Origin: Antedon bifida
Taxonomy: Eukaryota; Echinodermata; Crinoidea; Comatulida; Antedonidae
NCBI GenBank assembly: GCA_963402885.1
Contig: OY727097.1
Location: forward strand, 13,640,001 to 13,704,000
Length of the DNA stretch: 64,000 bases
Direction of reading: 5' to 3'
This document shows positions 12,801 to 23,800 of this stretch, piece after piece. Below the pieces are notes generated by a model. The model searched no databases. It worked only from the letters and a program-made list of their open reading frames with translations, and was not told the origin of the DNA. Every line of letters begins with the position of its first letter. Position 1 is the first letter of the stretch. Position numbers and translations under genes: made by a program.

Positions 12801-12877
12801 GCCCCTGCCAGTGGTCTAATGGTTAGGACATCTGCATATCTCAAGCAGGCGGTCCGAGTTCGAGTCTCGGTTGGGGC
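12801..12877 (+). tRNA. tRNA-like sequence, disrupted
   Basis: Plus-strand copy of the internal tRNA. Box B (GAGTTCGAGTC) is intact. There are extra bases in the acceptor region (CCTGCCAG) and in the anticodon loop (CATATCTCAAG), so the cloverleaf is broken. Probable pseudogene or SINE head. Confidence 0.55.
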
Positions 12878-13119
12878 GACTTTTTCTCATTCTCACAGAT
12901 TTCCTCATCTTTATCGTTTCAAATTAATTAATTAAATTTCAGTATATCACCGGGCGGTTTAGAATTAATGTTCTTTGCCTGTTCTGTTTATATATATATA
13001 TATATATAAACAAATCAGGCAAAGAACATTAATTCTAAACCGCCCGGTAATATACTGAAATTTAATTAATTAATTTGAAACGATAAAGATGAGGAAATCT
13101 GTGAGAATGAGAAAAAGTC

Positions 13120-13190
13120 GCCCCAACCGAGACTCGAACTCGGACCGCCTGCTTGATATGCAGATGTCCTAACCATTAGACCACTGGGGC
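13120..13190 (-). tRNA. tRNA-like, predicted anticodon AUC
   Basis: 71 nt, foldable: acceptor GCCCCAG/TTGGGGC, D stem GTC/GAC, anticodon stem TCTGC/GCAGG with loop ATATCAA, T stem CCGAG/CTCGG. A pol III-type T5 follows at once. Anticodon AUC would read Asp GAU, but eukaryotic Asp tRNAs use GUC, and the sequence sits in a repeat. A tRNA-derived SINE is more likely than a working gene. Confidence 0.5.
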
Positions 13191-13741
13191 TTTCATGGTA
13201 TTGTTCGAACTCGATTGGATAGCGACTCTTTAACATTCTCGGCGTGGTACGGCGGAACAGCACTAGTCCTCAGTTGTACGCACGCGCACCAGAGATCAAA
13301 TTGATACGCCCTCATCTTACAGTATTTTTATTCACGAGGCGGGATCTCCGAAGAGATACTTTTATATATATAAACAAATCAGGCAAAGAACATTAATTCT
13401 AAACCGCCCGGTAATATACTGAAATTTAATTAATTAATTTGAAACGATAAATATATATATATATATATAGTCCGAGTTCGAGTCTCGGTTGGGGCGACTT
13501 TTTCTCATTCTCACAGATTTCCTCATTTTTATCGTTTCAAATTAATTAAATAAATTTCAGTATATTACCGGGCGGTTTAGAATTAATGTTCTTTGCCTGA
13601 TTTGTTTATATATATAAATATATATATATATACACAAGAGGCAAAGAACATTAATTCTAAACCGCCCGGTGATATACTGAAATTTAATTAATTAATTTGA
13701 AACGATAAAGATGAGGAAATCTGTGAGAATGAGAAAAAGTC

Positions 13742-13812
13742 GCCCCAACCGAGACTCGAACTCGGACCGCCTGCTTGATATGCAGATGTCCTAACCATTA
13801 GACCACTGGGGC
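13742..13812 (-). tRNA. tRNA-like, predicted anticodon AUC
   Basis: Same 71-nt cloverleaf as at 13120-13190, with the same T5 downstream and the same flanks. Identical structure in two copies argues for recent duplication within the palindromic cluster. Confidence 0.5.
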
Positions 13813-14473
13813 TTTCATGGTATTGTTCGAACTCGATTGGATAACGACTCTTTAACATTCTCGGCGTGGTACGGCGGAACAGCACTAGTCCTCAGTTGTA
13901 CGCACGCGCAACAGAGATCAAATTGATACGCCCTCATCTTTCTATATATTTTCTGACTCGTGTATTCTTCATAATATTGTAAGTTATTGTTTTATATTAA
14001 TTATTACTAAATAATATTTTTGAACAGATACAGTGGATAATTTTAAAGCACCAGCACTGTCTCATCATTTTGCTGTAACATAGTTAGCACTCTAGTCAAT
14101 CTATTAATACCTCAATGGTACTAGATCATGCTGAATTTGGTGCTAAGTTGCAATATGTGATAAAATTAGAGGTTGATTTGACAAAAAAATTAGGATTTAA
14201 GAATAAATTAGAGTAGCGTATAGTGGTGTGGCCATGTCTTCTGCCTTTAAAAAAAAAGTGCTTTATTTTATTTAAGATAAATATTTTTTATAAAACATGT
14301 GAAAATGTTGTTATTTGTTCACATATTTTTAAAATTATAATAATATCTTATATTTTGACAGTATAGTGAGCTTACCAAAAGTAGTACTATAATTGGTTAC
14401 ACTATAGTAAACCTTAAAACACAGTACTGACTGTATAAATAAGAACTCCCAGCCAGTGTTCAAGGGAAACTCT

Positions 14474-14606
14474 ATTAAGCTTGGTTCCCACTAGGATGCA
14501 GTACAAGGACGTAAGCCGCAACGCAAGTTCGAATAATCTTTTGCGTTGTGGCTTACGTCATTGCATTGTGTCATTGCATTGTGTCATATTGGTAACCAGA
14601 CTTTAA
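14474..14606. mobile_element. TTAA-flanked MITE, nested
   Basis: TTAA at 14474-14477 and 14603-14606 bound inverted ends (GCTTGGTTCCCA / TGGTAACCAGAC). An 18-bp internal palindrome arm pair, ACGTAAGCCGCAACGCAA, lies at 14509-14526 and 14541-14558. It interrupts an older palindromic repeat whose halves (GGAAACTCTATTAA and TTAAGGGGACAC) lie on either side. TTAA duplication is typical of piggyBac-type insertion. Confidence 0.65.
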
Positions 14607-15837
14607 GGGGACACTGGTCCTAAAGGTGTCCCCTTAATACAGTTTCCACTGTAATATTTATGCAGGTACATAACAAAGATGGGGGAATTTTCCCTCTTCT
14701 ATAAAAATATCCTAAATATCTAGTTTTTTGATTTGATGATAATTCTCCAATTTATACATGGATATGTTTCAAAAGTTTAATTATTAAATTAATACATAAA
14801 AAGTAATATAAAGCTAAAAAGAATATTTATAATGTTTAAAGTATTGAAAACGTCAAAAATCTTATATTTATCCTTCCTTAAATTCACGATATACACTTAC
14901 TACTGTTTTTATTTCTTGGATCATTCGGCAATGTATTCATTCTCTATTATACAATCACAGGTCAATACATAACATTTTTTTCTTCTAAATTTGACTCCAT
15001 TTACATTAGTTTTAAAACTGTACAAAGGTCATATAAAAGGCAAACTGTTCCATACTGTTGGGTACTATAAACATTTTAATAAGCAATACTGGTTGTAAAT
15101 TCTAGTGTAATATTACTACTTACTACTGTTTTAAGTTTGTATTTATTATTACTTTATTATTTATGTGTATATTATTACTTATTTAAGACATAAAAGACGT
15201 TTACTATATAATTTCAATATAAAATGTAATAACAAAAACAGATAACAATGTTTATGAACCATCGTGGAACCACTTTCAAGATCAAACAATAATATACATA
15301 GTATACCGTAAAACATCGAAAAGAAGGCCATCTCGATGTCAAGCCCATGACTTCTTTTCAAGATACTATGGGCTTCTTTTTCGAAATAGACTGTATTATA
15401 ATGTCAAAGGAATAGAAATTTATGATCGTGTTATTATTTTAGTATCGATATATTAATGACCTGCAACCATTTTTAACCTTGGACTCGTATATTTATTCTA
15501 CAATTTATTGTTTTCCAAATGCTACTTTTATTTCATCTTGCATCTTCTTGTCTGCTTCCTTGGCAAATATATAAAATTGGCAGAGAATGTTTTAAAAATC
15601 ATATATGAAACGTCATTAATTTAATCTTTTTGCCATTAGATTTTGTATTAGAATTATTTAATTCAAGTTTAATGTCAATCTTTAAATAGACATGTTTGAT
15701 GAAATAACCGTCTTAAAAAAAACTGTTTACCGATATATTATTGATTTTTTTTTAGTATCAATGTGGTAGTGGTAGTGGTAGTCAAAACATTGAAAGTTTA
15801 GTAAATTTAATATAAACCAATTCTTATTGTTTTTTAG
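14607..15837. other. AT-rich non-coding
   Basis: Apart from the remainder of the older palindromic repeat (GGGGACAC...GTGTCCCC, 14607-14635), nothing recognisable. Could be intron if the distal integrin tail exon is used, otherwise intergenic. Confidence 0.4.
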
Positions 15838-15924
15838 GCCTATGTAAGAGCACAAGCTCGTCCAGGGATGTCGGGTCGTTCGGTTCAAAATAATTCTAAT
15901 CCTAAGGTGCCCTTTTCAAGTTAG
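15838..15924 (+). CDS. Candidate alternative integrin tail exon
   Basis: A TTGTTTTTTAG acceptor is followed by 28 open codons and TAG at 15922-15924. It starts in phase 0, the phase in which the TM exon (11035-11201) ends. The product would replace the NPLF/NPTY tail with a basic, Gln/Asn-rich one (AYVRAQARPGMSGRS...) ending NPKVPFSS. Alternative last exons are known for integrin beta1. Whether this one is used is inference. It could be a chance ORF or the end of another small gene. Confidence 0.3.
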   Translation, partial: AYVRAQARPGMSGRSVQNNSNPKVPFSS

Positions 15925-17381
15925 AAACCAGCAGCGAAAGTGGTAAATAGGCCTCATGACAATTATTTGGCAAATTCATTCATCTACTACTATACTAGGC
16001 CTACAGCTATATTTTCTTTTAAAAATCTTGGCTATGGACTAGGAACAGCGAAGAGTAAGACTCGTTTATCTTTAAAAATTACAGTACAAAGCTCCCGGCC
16101 CTTCAAAAAAACATCAACAATAACAAAGTTGATATTGCTTTTTATTTTATTGTGAATTACTATAAAATAGTGTATTTATGTAATTATTAAATAATATACT
16201 AAACACAATCACATCTAACCCAATTCTGTGACAATAAAAAAAAGGTTTATCTGATTTTCCAACAGCATTTTTTATATAATCTTGTAATATATTTAGGCCT
16301 ATAACTTAGTTTACACAATTTTATTTTTATTTATTTTTGTAAATAATTGTATCTGATCTTAATGTTGTACTAGCAGAAAGAGATCGGCAATAATAAATAG
16401 CTATGTGTGGCCATGAAGGCACCAACTTCAATTTGTATATCAGGTATAATATAGATCGCGTTTACTTATTATGAGTGTTGATATTAACTGTACGTGTATT
16501 TTGCCATATACTTTTCATTAAATTAATTGACTTGAGTACAACCTTTACGTAACGTTATATTTTAGGATTATGAATGCTGCTTTATTAGTAGTATGGCTTG
16601 TGTGGTATATTACGGCGTTGTATCGTCTTCTCGTCTTTAAAATCGACAGCGTAGGACACTGCGATGTCTTGCAATGTCCAGCAGATGAAGTGGTGCGCGC
16701 TGTGAGTGCTGTCTTAGAACTTATGAATTTAGTGTATGTATATAATGTTTGAAACATTAAAGTAGTTAAATGTAATCCGTAAGTGCCTTGAAAAAAAAAG
16801 CTTGTAATATTTTGTATAGATATTTATAGTATTAACCGTACACAAATGTTTTTATAATAGCTATATTATTATAGGATAATATCAAATAAAACACTTTATC
16901 ACGTCACGCTCGTATTTATGCACGGCGTACAAAACATACTTAACGAGGCCATTTTTTATGAACTAAAACGAAACACGACATGCAATTTAAACTAATAATT
17001 CGTGCGATTACAGCGCCTCAGATGCCAAAAGGTGAAAATTATAGATTTTTTTCCGATTAGTTGTTCCGAAAAATCATCATATTGCAAACTTATTTTTAGA
17101 ATAGAGGATAATAATCATATTTCCATCACCGCATTTAGAGGTTCTATACAGCGATTTGGCTTAAACTTGGTAAAAAGAATAACACATGACGTCTTATACG
17201 TATAATTCAAGCTTAACAGACACAGACTGCAACGCCCACTCACTGGAAATATTAATAAACAAACAATAACTACTACAAACTTGTGGATCAAGTCTAGCGA
17301 ATCACCTAACCGTAAAATGTACACACGCAACAATAGTGGACTAATCGTACACAGCATAAAGTTTCATTAGCTGGTCTAACT
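15925..17381. other. Intergenic, no gene recognised
   Basis: Only short ORFs (for example 15940-16155 and 16570-16752 on plus), with no family similarity and no splice support. It ends at the SLC22 promoter. Confidence 0.4.
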
Positions 17382-17389
17382 TATAAAAG
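17382..17389 (+). promoter_or_regulatory. TATA box of the SLC22-like gene
   Basis: TATAAAAG lies 100 bp before the start codon, with initiator-like TGCAGTCCTC about 30 bp downstream. Transcription from there would exclude the out-of-frame ATGs at 17391-17396 from the mRNA. Confidence 0.55.
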
Positions 17390-17488
17390 GATGATGGCTT
17401 CCAATTGGCCAGTGCAGTGCAGTCCTCTCCTACTCCAGAGTTTTATTCATTTTATATAGTCACATTGATATCAACTTCGTTTTACAAT

Positions 17489-17899
17489 ATGGATTTTGAC
17501 GATGTTCTAAAACTTCTTGGCGACTTCGGTCGATATCAGAAGCGACAGTATGCCATGGTTTGCCTAATCGTCATTCCTGTTGCAATACATAGCCTATCGC
17601 ATGTGTTTATCTCCGCTAAAACAGATCACTGGTGTGTCGTACCGGAGTTACAAAACTTTAATTGTACAAACAGTGATTCAGTCGAAAGGGAAACATGTAT
17701 CAAAATAAAACAAAACTTAGCAAGACCTAAAGATGATGTAAATACAATACCAAACGAAGCACAATGCTGGATGTATACGAGCGAAGACATGACGGAAGCA
17801 CTTTTTACAAACAACGTATCTCGAGAACTTGACATTACATTGTGTACAGATGGATGGGAATACGATACCTCTCAGTACAAGTCAACTATCATCCAAGAG
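17489..17899 (+). CDS. SLC22-like exon 1
   Basis: Start ATG to donor GTAAAG at 17900, 137 codons. Cytosolic N-terminus, TM1 (about residues 21-42) and the large extracellular loop with six or more Cys ending near [19 protein letters not shown], the SLC22 consensus before TM2. Confidence 0.95.
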
Positions 17900-20800
17900 G
17901 TAAAGTCAAATATAGGTAGTTACGTAAACATCTAAAATAGTCCCATGCTATGATATGCTATATGATACCGTAATGTTGGTAAAAGTCTCAAAACTATCTT
18001 GCTTCATCAGCACTAGTGGAATGAGGTGAAGAAACCATCTCACCACCACTAACCACTGGAATCGCATTGGCTCGAACCAGTGTATTGAGTTTCGAACAAT
18101 TATTTTATATTTTATATAATTAATTTCAAGCTGGAACTTTGACAAATTTTTATTTAATTTCCGGTCAACTAAAGGTCCAATTCTATAGATGTTCTGACCT
18201 TGGCCCCAAGCATAGCTCAGTTGCGCACCTACGGTATCTTCTATTGAAAATCGGCGCCCACCACGGTCGGTCTTAGTGTATTTCAAATTATGCTGTTTTA
18301 TATATTTTAATACAATTAATCGATATCGTAATTGGTTGCTAATAAAGGTTCAAATGTTTCTCAAATATGAACCCCTATAAGAATTATACGCGTTTGTTTC
18401 TTTTTGTAATACAAGTTCCTAGAGACACCGTGTCGAACCAGGGAGATACCTCTCCAAACAATGGTTAGAGAGCACATTATCTAGTACAAACCCATCCTTT
18501 AACTACAAAATTATCACAGAATTAGCGTTTTGTTGAGAAAAATATTCCAGTGAGGGTTAAATGTCGACATTTTTGTAGGAGAGAAGTTTAAGAGATATTG
18601 TACGCGTTGATGCGAGCTGAATGGCATACGGTGGTAGAAATTCACACTTTTCTGATTGTTGGTCAATATGACAGTTTGTCTTTCTGTGTGGTACTGCAAG
18701 GACTGTATCATGGGGCTTGGAACAGAATTGCTGGGACAGAATCTCCACTCACGCTCACGGAGGTTCAACTGTATTAACCATTTAAAAAAAGAAATGATTA
18801 GAAGGTCACTTTATCATGCACGATTGAGTGTGATGCTTTCCGTGTACACTTTGTAGTATTTGCTAAGTATAAATTGCAACGCTATATTGTCAGTATTATA
18901 CAATAACATCTTTCATGAAATGTTTATTAAAATGAATGAGTCCATGACTCTAATTGTTATGATGGTAGGCCAAATGGTATGAAATTTATAGGAATTAAAA
19001 TTAGGCCAAGAAAATGTCAATAATGTGTCAATATATTTGTTAAAATATCGAATAATAGTCATAAACTTGGCGCATGCGTTACTTACAAAACAAGACATTT
19101 CACTTCCTTATAAATGCTTTGTGAGTATAAATAATGCCGGCGCCATCCATTGAACTTAAATTACCACAACTCCAAACATTTCGTTTTAAATTCAAATGAC
19201 ACAAAAAAAAGACCCGAACGTATCTTAAAATTATGCTGTATCAACCCTTTTTAATCAGGTAATCTTTAAAGAGTTGTTAGTACATCAAATTTAATTTAGG
19301 TTTACCGAAAACCAAACTAAGTGGGTCAGGGTTATCAAATCTACGGTGGCCTGTAAGTGTCACGGAAACTTTTAAAAAATATCACGGCAATTTACAAAAA
19401 AAGCCACAGCAATTTTAAAAAAGCCACAGCAATTTAAAAAAAAGCCACGGCAACTTTATTATAAAACATCACGGCAACTTAAAAATAAAACACATCATTT
19501 CAACAAAAATACCACGGCAACTTAAAAATGAAACACCCTGGCTTTTAAAAAAAATTGCCGTGGTTTATTTTGTAAATTGCCGTATATTTTTTGAAAGTTG
19601 CCGTGACGCTTAAAGGCCACCCTACACGCCACGATCGAAAGTATATTCAATGAGTGTTCGCTCTACTTATAATGACGTCCTAATGATTGTGGTGGTGATT
19701 TTTCCCCCTTTGTTTGTTATTACGTTGGTAGGTGACATTGTTAGAGCTCATGAAGACACTGAATACAATTTCAAAGTAGCCTACTGCACATAATATATAA
19801 TCGTAAAGAGCAAAATGATGCATGTGATACGATTATAACGAGTCACACAAATCAAAGTTAACTAAACGAATACCATGCACAGTTGTAGAATCACTAGTCC
19901 ATAAGAAATTCGGCGAATCTCGGTTCGCCTGAGAAGCTGGTTCATCCTGAATCTGGACGTTGACTAGATCATTATCAATAATATAACTTTCCAGGGCAAC
20001 CTATATAGTGCTTTCGAAGCTGGAAATGGGGTATCACGACATGTCCACCATCGTATTTGGTAGGCCTACTTGTGAAATGTTAATTTACTAAGAGCATGGA
20101 TAGAATACTTATTTTCTCCATTCTAGGAGAAAGTGGAGCTCTATAGCATTCCTGGTAGTGTAATCGGTCTAATTGCACATATTTAGTTCAGACAGGAGGT
20201 GGCGCCAGTTGTGAAGTAACTCATCCAGGGATTCTCTACGTGCAAATTATTGCAATTGAAATACTGCAATTTTGGCAATTCTTCAGTAAGATTTCTCTTT
20301 CGATACGTCTCTCTCTTTCGGACAATTTACTTCAACATAGCGGCGGTATGACGACCAAGTACAGAGATCACGTCTAGCATGAGTTGGCTGTGGACGCTAA
20401 TACATTATAATAAATCGTGATACACAAACTCCGGAAATCCCAATGGTTTATGTTATGATTATAATACATACTCTCTAACGCAACTAAATAAGGGTTACAG
20501 TTTATACAATTTAATATTATTCCCCTTTGTAATCTAAGTGTATGTTGTGCACTTTAACAAAGAATTACTTTTTGCTGTGGTTAGGAAAGACGACGATCGG
20601 CACAAAATAAGTCAAATACTAATGCCTTATTCAGAATGTTTGAATAAATAAAATACGAAAGTTGAAAGATAATTACAAGAAAGAGATAATAAACATATAT
20701 AAGGATCATTTATTATTAATATTTTGTTTGTATATGTTGTACAGCTCACTGCATGTTTATTAAATCATTTACAGTATCAAATTTTGTAATGAAAATGTAT

Positions 20801-23800
20801 AAACAAGAAGGTTATCATATTATTACCAAACAGTGTTTAACGACGTCGATATTACGGTGGCCTGTAATTGCCGTGGCTTTTTTTGTAAATTGCCCTGACA
20901 TTACTATTAACATTTCTTTTAGTTTATCATTTGTAAACCATTATTTTGATTTTACCAGTTTTTGTTTTAATTTCAGTTTGATCTTGTCTGTGAAAAGGCC
21001 GCAAAGCCATCGCTTTCACAGTCAATTTTTTTTGTTGGAACACTAGTTGGTTCACTTGTTTTTGGAGCTTTAGCGGACAAGTAAGTATTTTGGCATTTCC
21101 TAACTGAACAGACGACCGGCGACGTATTGGTCTTTCTGTAGTTTTTAAATGTAAGGGTATATGTAGTTAGTAGATTTTGATGAATGGTCTTACTTATTAT
21201 CATTGCGAAATTCATATGTCAAATGTATTTGCAACTAAACGCTTAATTAATAGAACATTCCAATTATTTATTGTTTTGTGTTGTTATATGAGCTAAACAG
21301 CGAATGTTGTAACCGTACACACAATCCTATTGAATTGCTCTATAATCAAAATCACAGTTCGCATATGTACCGACTCAAATTATCTTTCATATACTAAACC
21401 ACTCTTCCGTGACTTAAAAACCTCAAATATCTTTGACATAAACAAATTACAGACATCCCTTTTCATATATCGACTTACCAATAAATAATTCTTTCAATGA
21501 CACTGTATTTGCGATTATGATTTATTACATGATACAAATATGCATTTTTGTTTTAATTTCCTTCATAGGTTTGGTAGGAAACCTGTTTTGTTTTTAGCTG
21601 TAGGCTTGCAGTGTGGCTCTGGAATATTAACTTCCTTTGTGAAATCGTTTGCTGCTTACACGGCGTTGCGATTCATCACGGCGGCAGCAAACATTGCTGT
21701 TTTCATCACTGCCTTTGTTATAGGTAGGGTATTTATATATAGATATGCATAATCTTCGCTCAGTGCAGATCACCTAATTATATTATATTTTTAATTATTT
21801 AGATAATTATGGTAGATCGAGTTGATTGTATTTCCAACAAAGATCGACACAATAACATATTGAAATAGTAGCTTGAGGCTAAACATTGCTCTGCCTTACT
21901 TTTCTTTAGTCGATGTCTTTCGCGAACGACAACAGTTTTACATTACATTCATGTGAATAATGGATGAACAAATCACCTTGTTTGGTCCTATCATTAATTA
22001 AGTGCTTCACTCGTCCTGTGCCAACCTTAACCAGATGAGACGCATAAACCAATACGTCTGAACAGAGGCTGCCATAAGTGTCAGCAGTAATGATTTCAAA
22101 TGCCTAATAGAACCAAGCTTCATATATACATTATATACACCACCCGATATTCCCAGATTTTTAATCTTTTCAAAGCTCTAACCGGACCAAACGTTGCTTA
22201 ACTTCGGCGACCTGGCGAGAACCAATGTTAACGTGGTAAAGCCGTATGCCTACATTCATTATGCTTTAACGCTGACGAAAAATATAATTATAAACAATAG
22301 TTACTTTATTCCCGGAGCTACCCTTTAAAAGTTTAATGTAAGTATACTAAATGCCAATTTACACAAACAATCGTTAACGGTAAGCGGTAAGCGGAAAACA
22401 AAAATAGCCTATATAGAATCATGTTATTTCGTATGACCTTATACAAAACAAGGAGCGATTGAGTGGAAACCCGCTCATGATAGATACAAATTCTACCTGG
22501 GACAAGCAAGTTTTCCACCTATCACTAACCGCTCGAATCGTCTGTATAAATTGCCCTTAAACTGTACTAATACACTATAATAATGGTAATCATTGTTTAT
22601 ATCGATTCTCTTTAGGTACTGAGACTGTCGGTGTTTCAAAACGAACATATGCTGGACTTGTTATCGAATTCTTCTTTGCATTTGGTCTAATAATCATGGC
22701 AGGACTTGCATACTTTATCCGTGAATGGCGAACTTTACAGCTTGTGGCTAGTGTACCTGGGCTATTATATTTTCTTTATATACCGTAAGAGAAAGTTACA
22801 ACACTGTATAAATACCGTAACACTTTTTGTATATTTTATTTTATTGTTTTATTCTCAAATATTCAAGTCCATAACAGGAGTTTTGCCTTTCCTTTGTAAT
22901 TAATATAAATAATACAACAAAAAGAGCGAAAGTAAATTGTAGTGATTAACATTTTTTTCCATTCATTTATTTGGCACTTTGACCAGTGTAATGGTAAAAC
23001 ATGTATGAAAATGTTAAAAGCTATCAAATACGCTAAATTAACAAATACATTATGTTTTGTTAAACTAAAATAGGGCCTATGTTTTAACATTATAGGCCTA
23101 ATAGAAAATTATTTTAGTTTTTTTAACGAAACAATAATTAATGCATTCGCTTAAATTCTTGACCGAAATTACTCTCTTTAAATACAAATGATCTCTCTTT
23201 TTCAAGATTTTTCCCAGAATCAGCACGGTGGTTGATTTCTCAAAAAAGATATGATGAAGCAAAGAAGATAACTGAGAAGGCAGCAACTGTAAACAACGTT
23301 AATTTGCCAACAGATTTTCACTTTTCTGAACACACTGTACGTATAATAGTTATTACATATAATCAGGAATATGAAACGTTATCGAATATTTCTTAATTTA
23401 AAAACAATGATTGTTTATAATATTGAAAATTTCCAGTAATAATAATATTCATTCACATACAAGATACAAAATGTTTTTATTTGTTTTTCCTGATGGTAAA
23501 ACAATTACAATATATACAGAGGTTTCAACAACGAACGGATTTAAAGAAGCATAGAGACATTACAAACCACCAGAGTTGAATACTGTTTTAATTTATAAAC
23601 GGTGAAGATGTATATGTATCTTATTCCGTATCTTTTTAAAAGTCAACATGGGCACATTTATCTTATTTTCTTGGTTCTGGTATTCCTTGATAGACAAATG
23701 ATACAAATATGAAGACAATAAAAATGTATACACCTACACACGAAACAAGGGTATTTCATTAAGTTATCAACAGCAAAAGAAATGTATGTTTCCTTAAATG

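Larger units (their letters stand above)
12714..13941. repeat. Palindromic cluster of tRNA-containing repeats
   Basis: Repeats of about 310 bp in alternating orientation: plus at about 12714-12990, minus at about 13009-13318, partial minus about 13370-13450, partial plus about 13470-13610, and minus about 13630-13941. They are separated by (TA)n. Each full unit has a leader of about 130 bp, an internal 71-nt tRNA-like cloverleaf, a T5 run, and a trailer ending GGTTTAGAATTAATGTTCTTTGC. Two identical 65-codon minus ORFs at 13066-13263 and 13688-13885 are only read-through of this repeat. Confidence 0.88.
17900..20976 (+). other. SLC22-like intron 1
   Basis: 3.1 kb. Apart from the two MITE pieces, nothing coding is recognised. 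Short ORFs such as 17948-18286 (minus) and 18656-18856 lack support. Confidence 0.5.

Noticed and set aside
13066-13885. Two identical 65-codon minus ORFs (13066-13263 and 13688-13885)
   Set aside because: They run through the tRNA-like repeat and its flanks. Identity reflects the repeat, not a protein.
16545-16757. Overlapping ORFs on both strands near 16.6 kb
   Set aside because: No family similarity, no splice context, overlapping on opposite strands.
17405-17488. Longer N-terminus for the SLC22-like protein
   Set aside because: The extension begins with a non-ATG codon. The ATG at 17489 gives the conserved MDFDD start.
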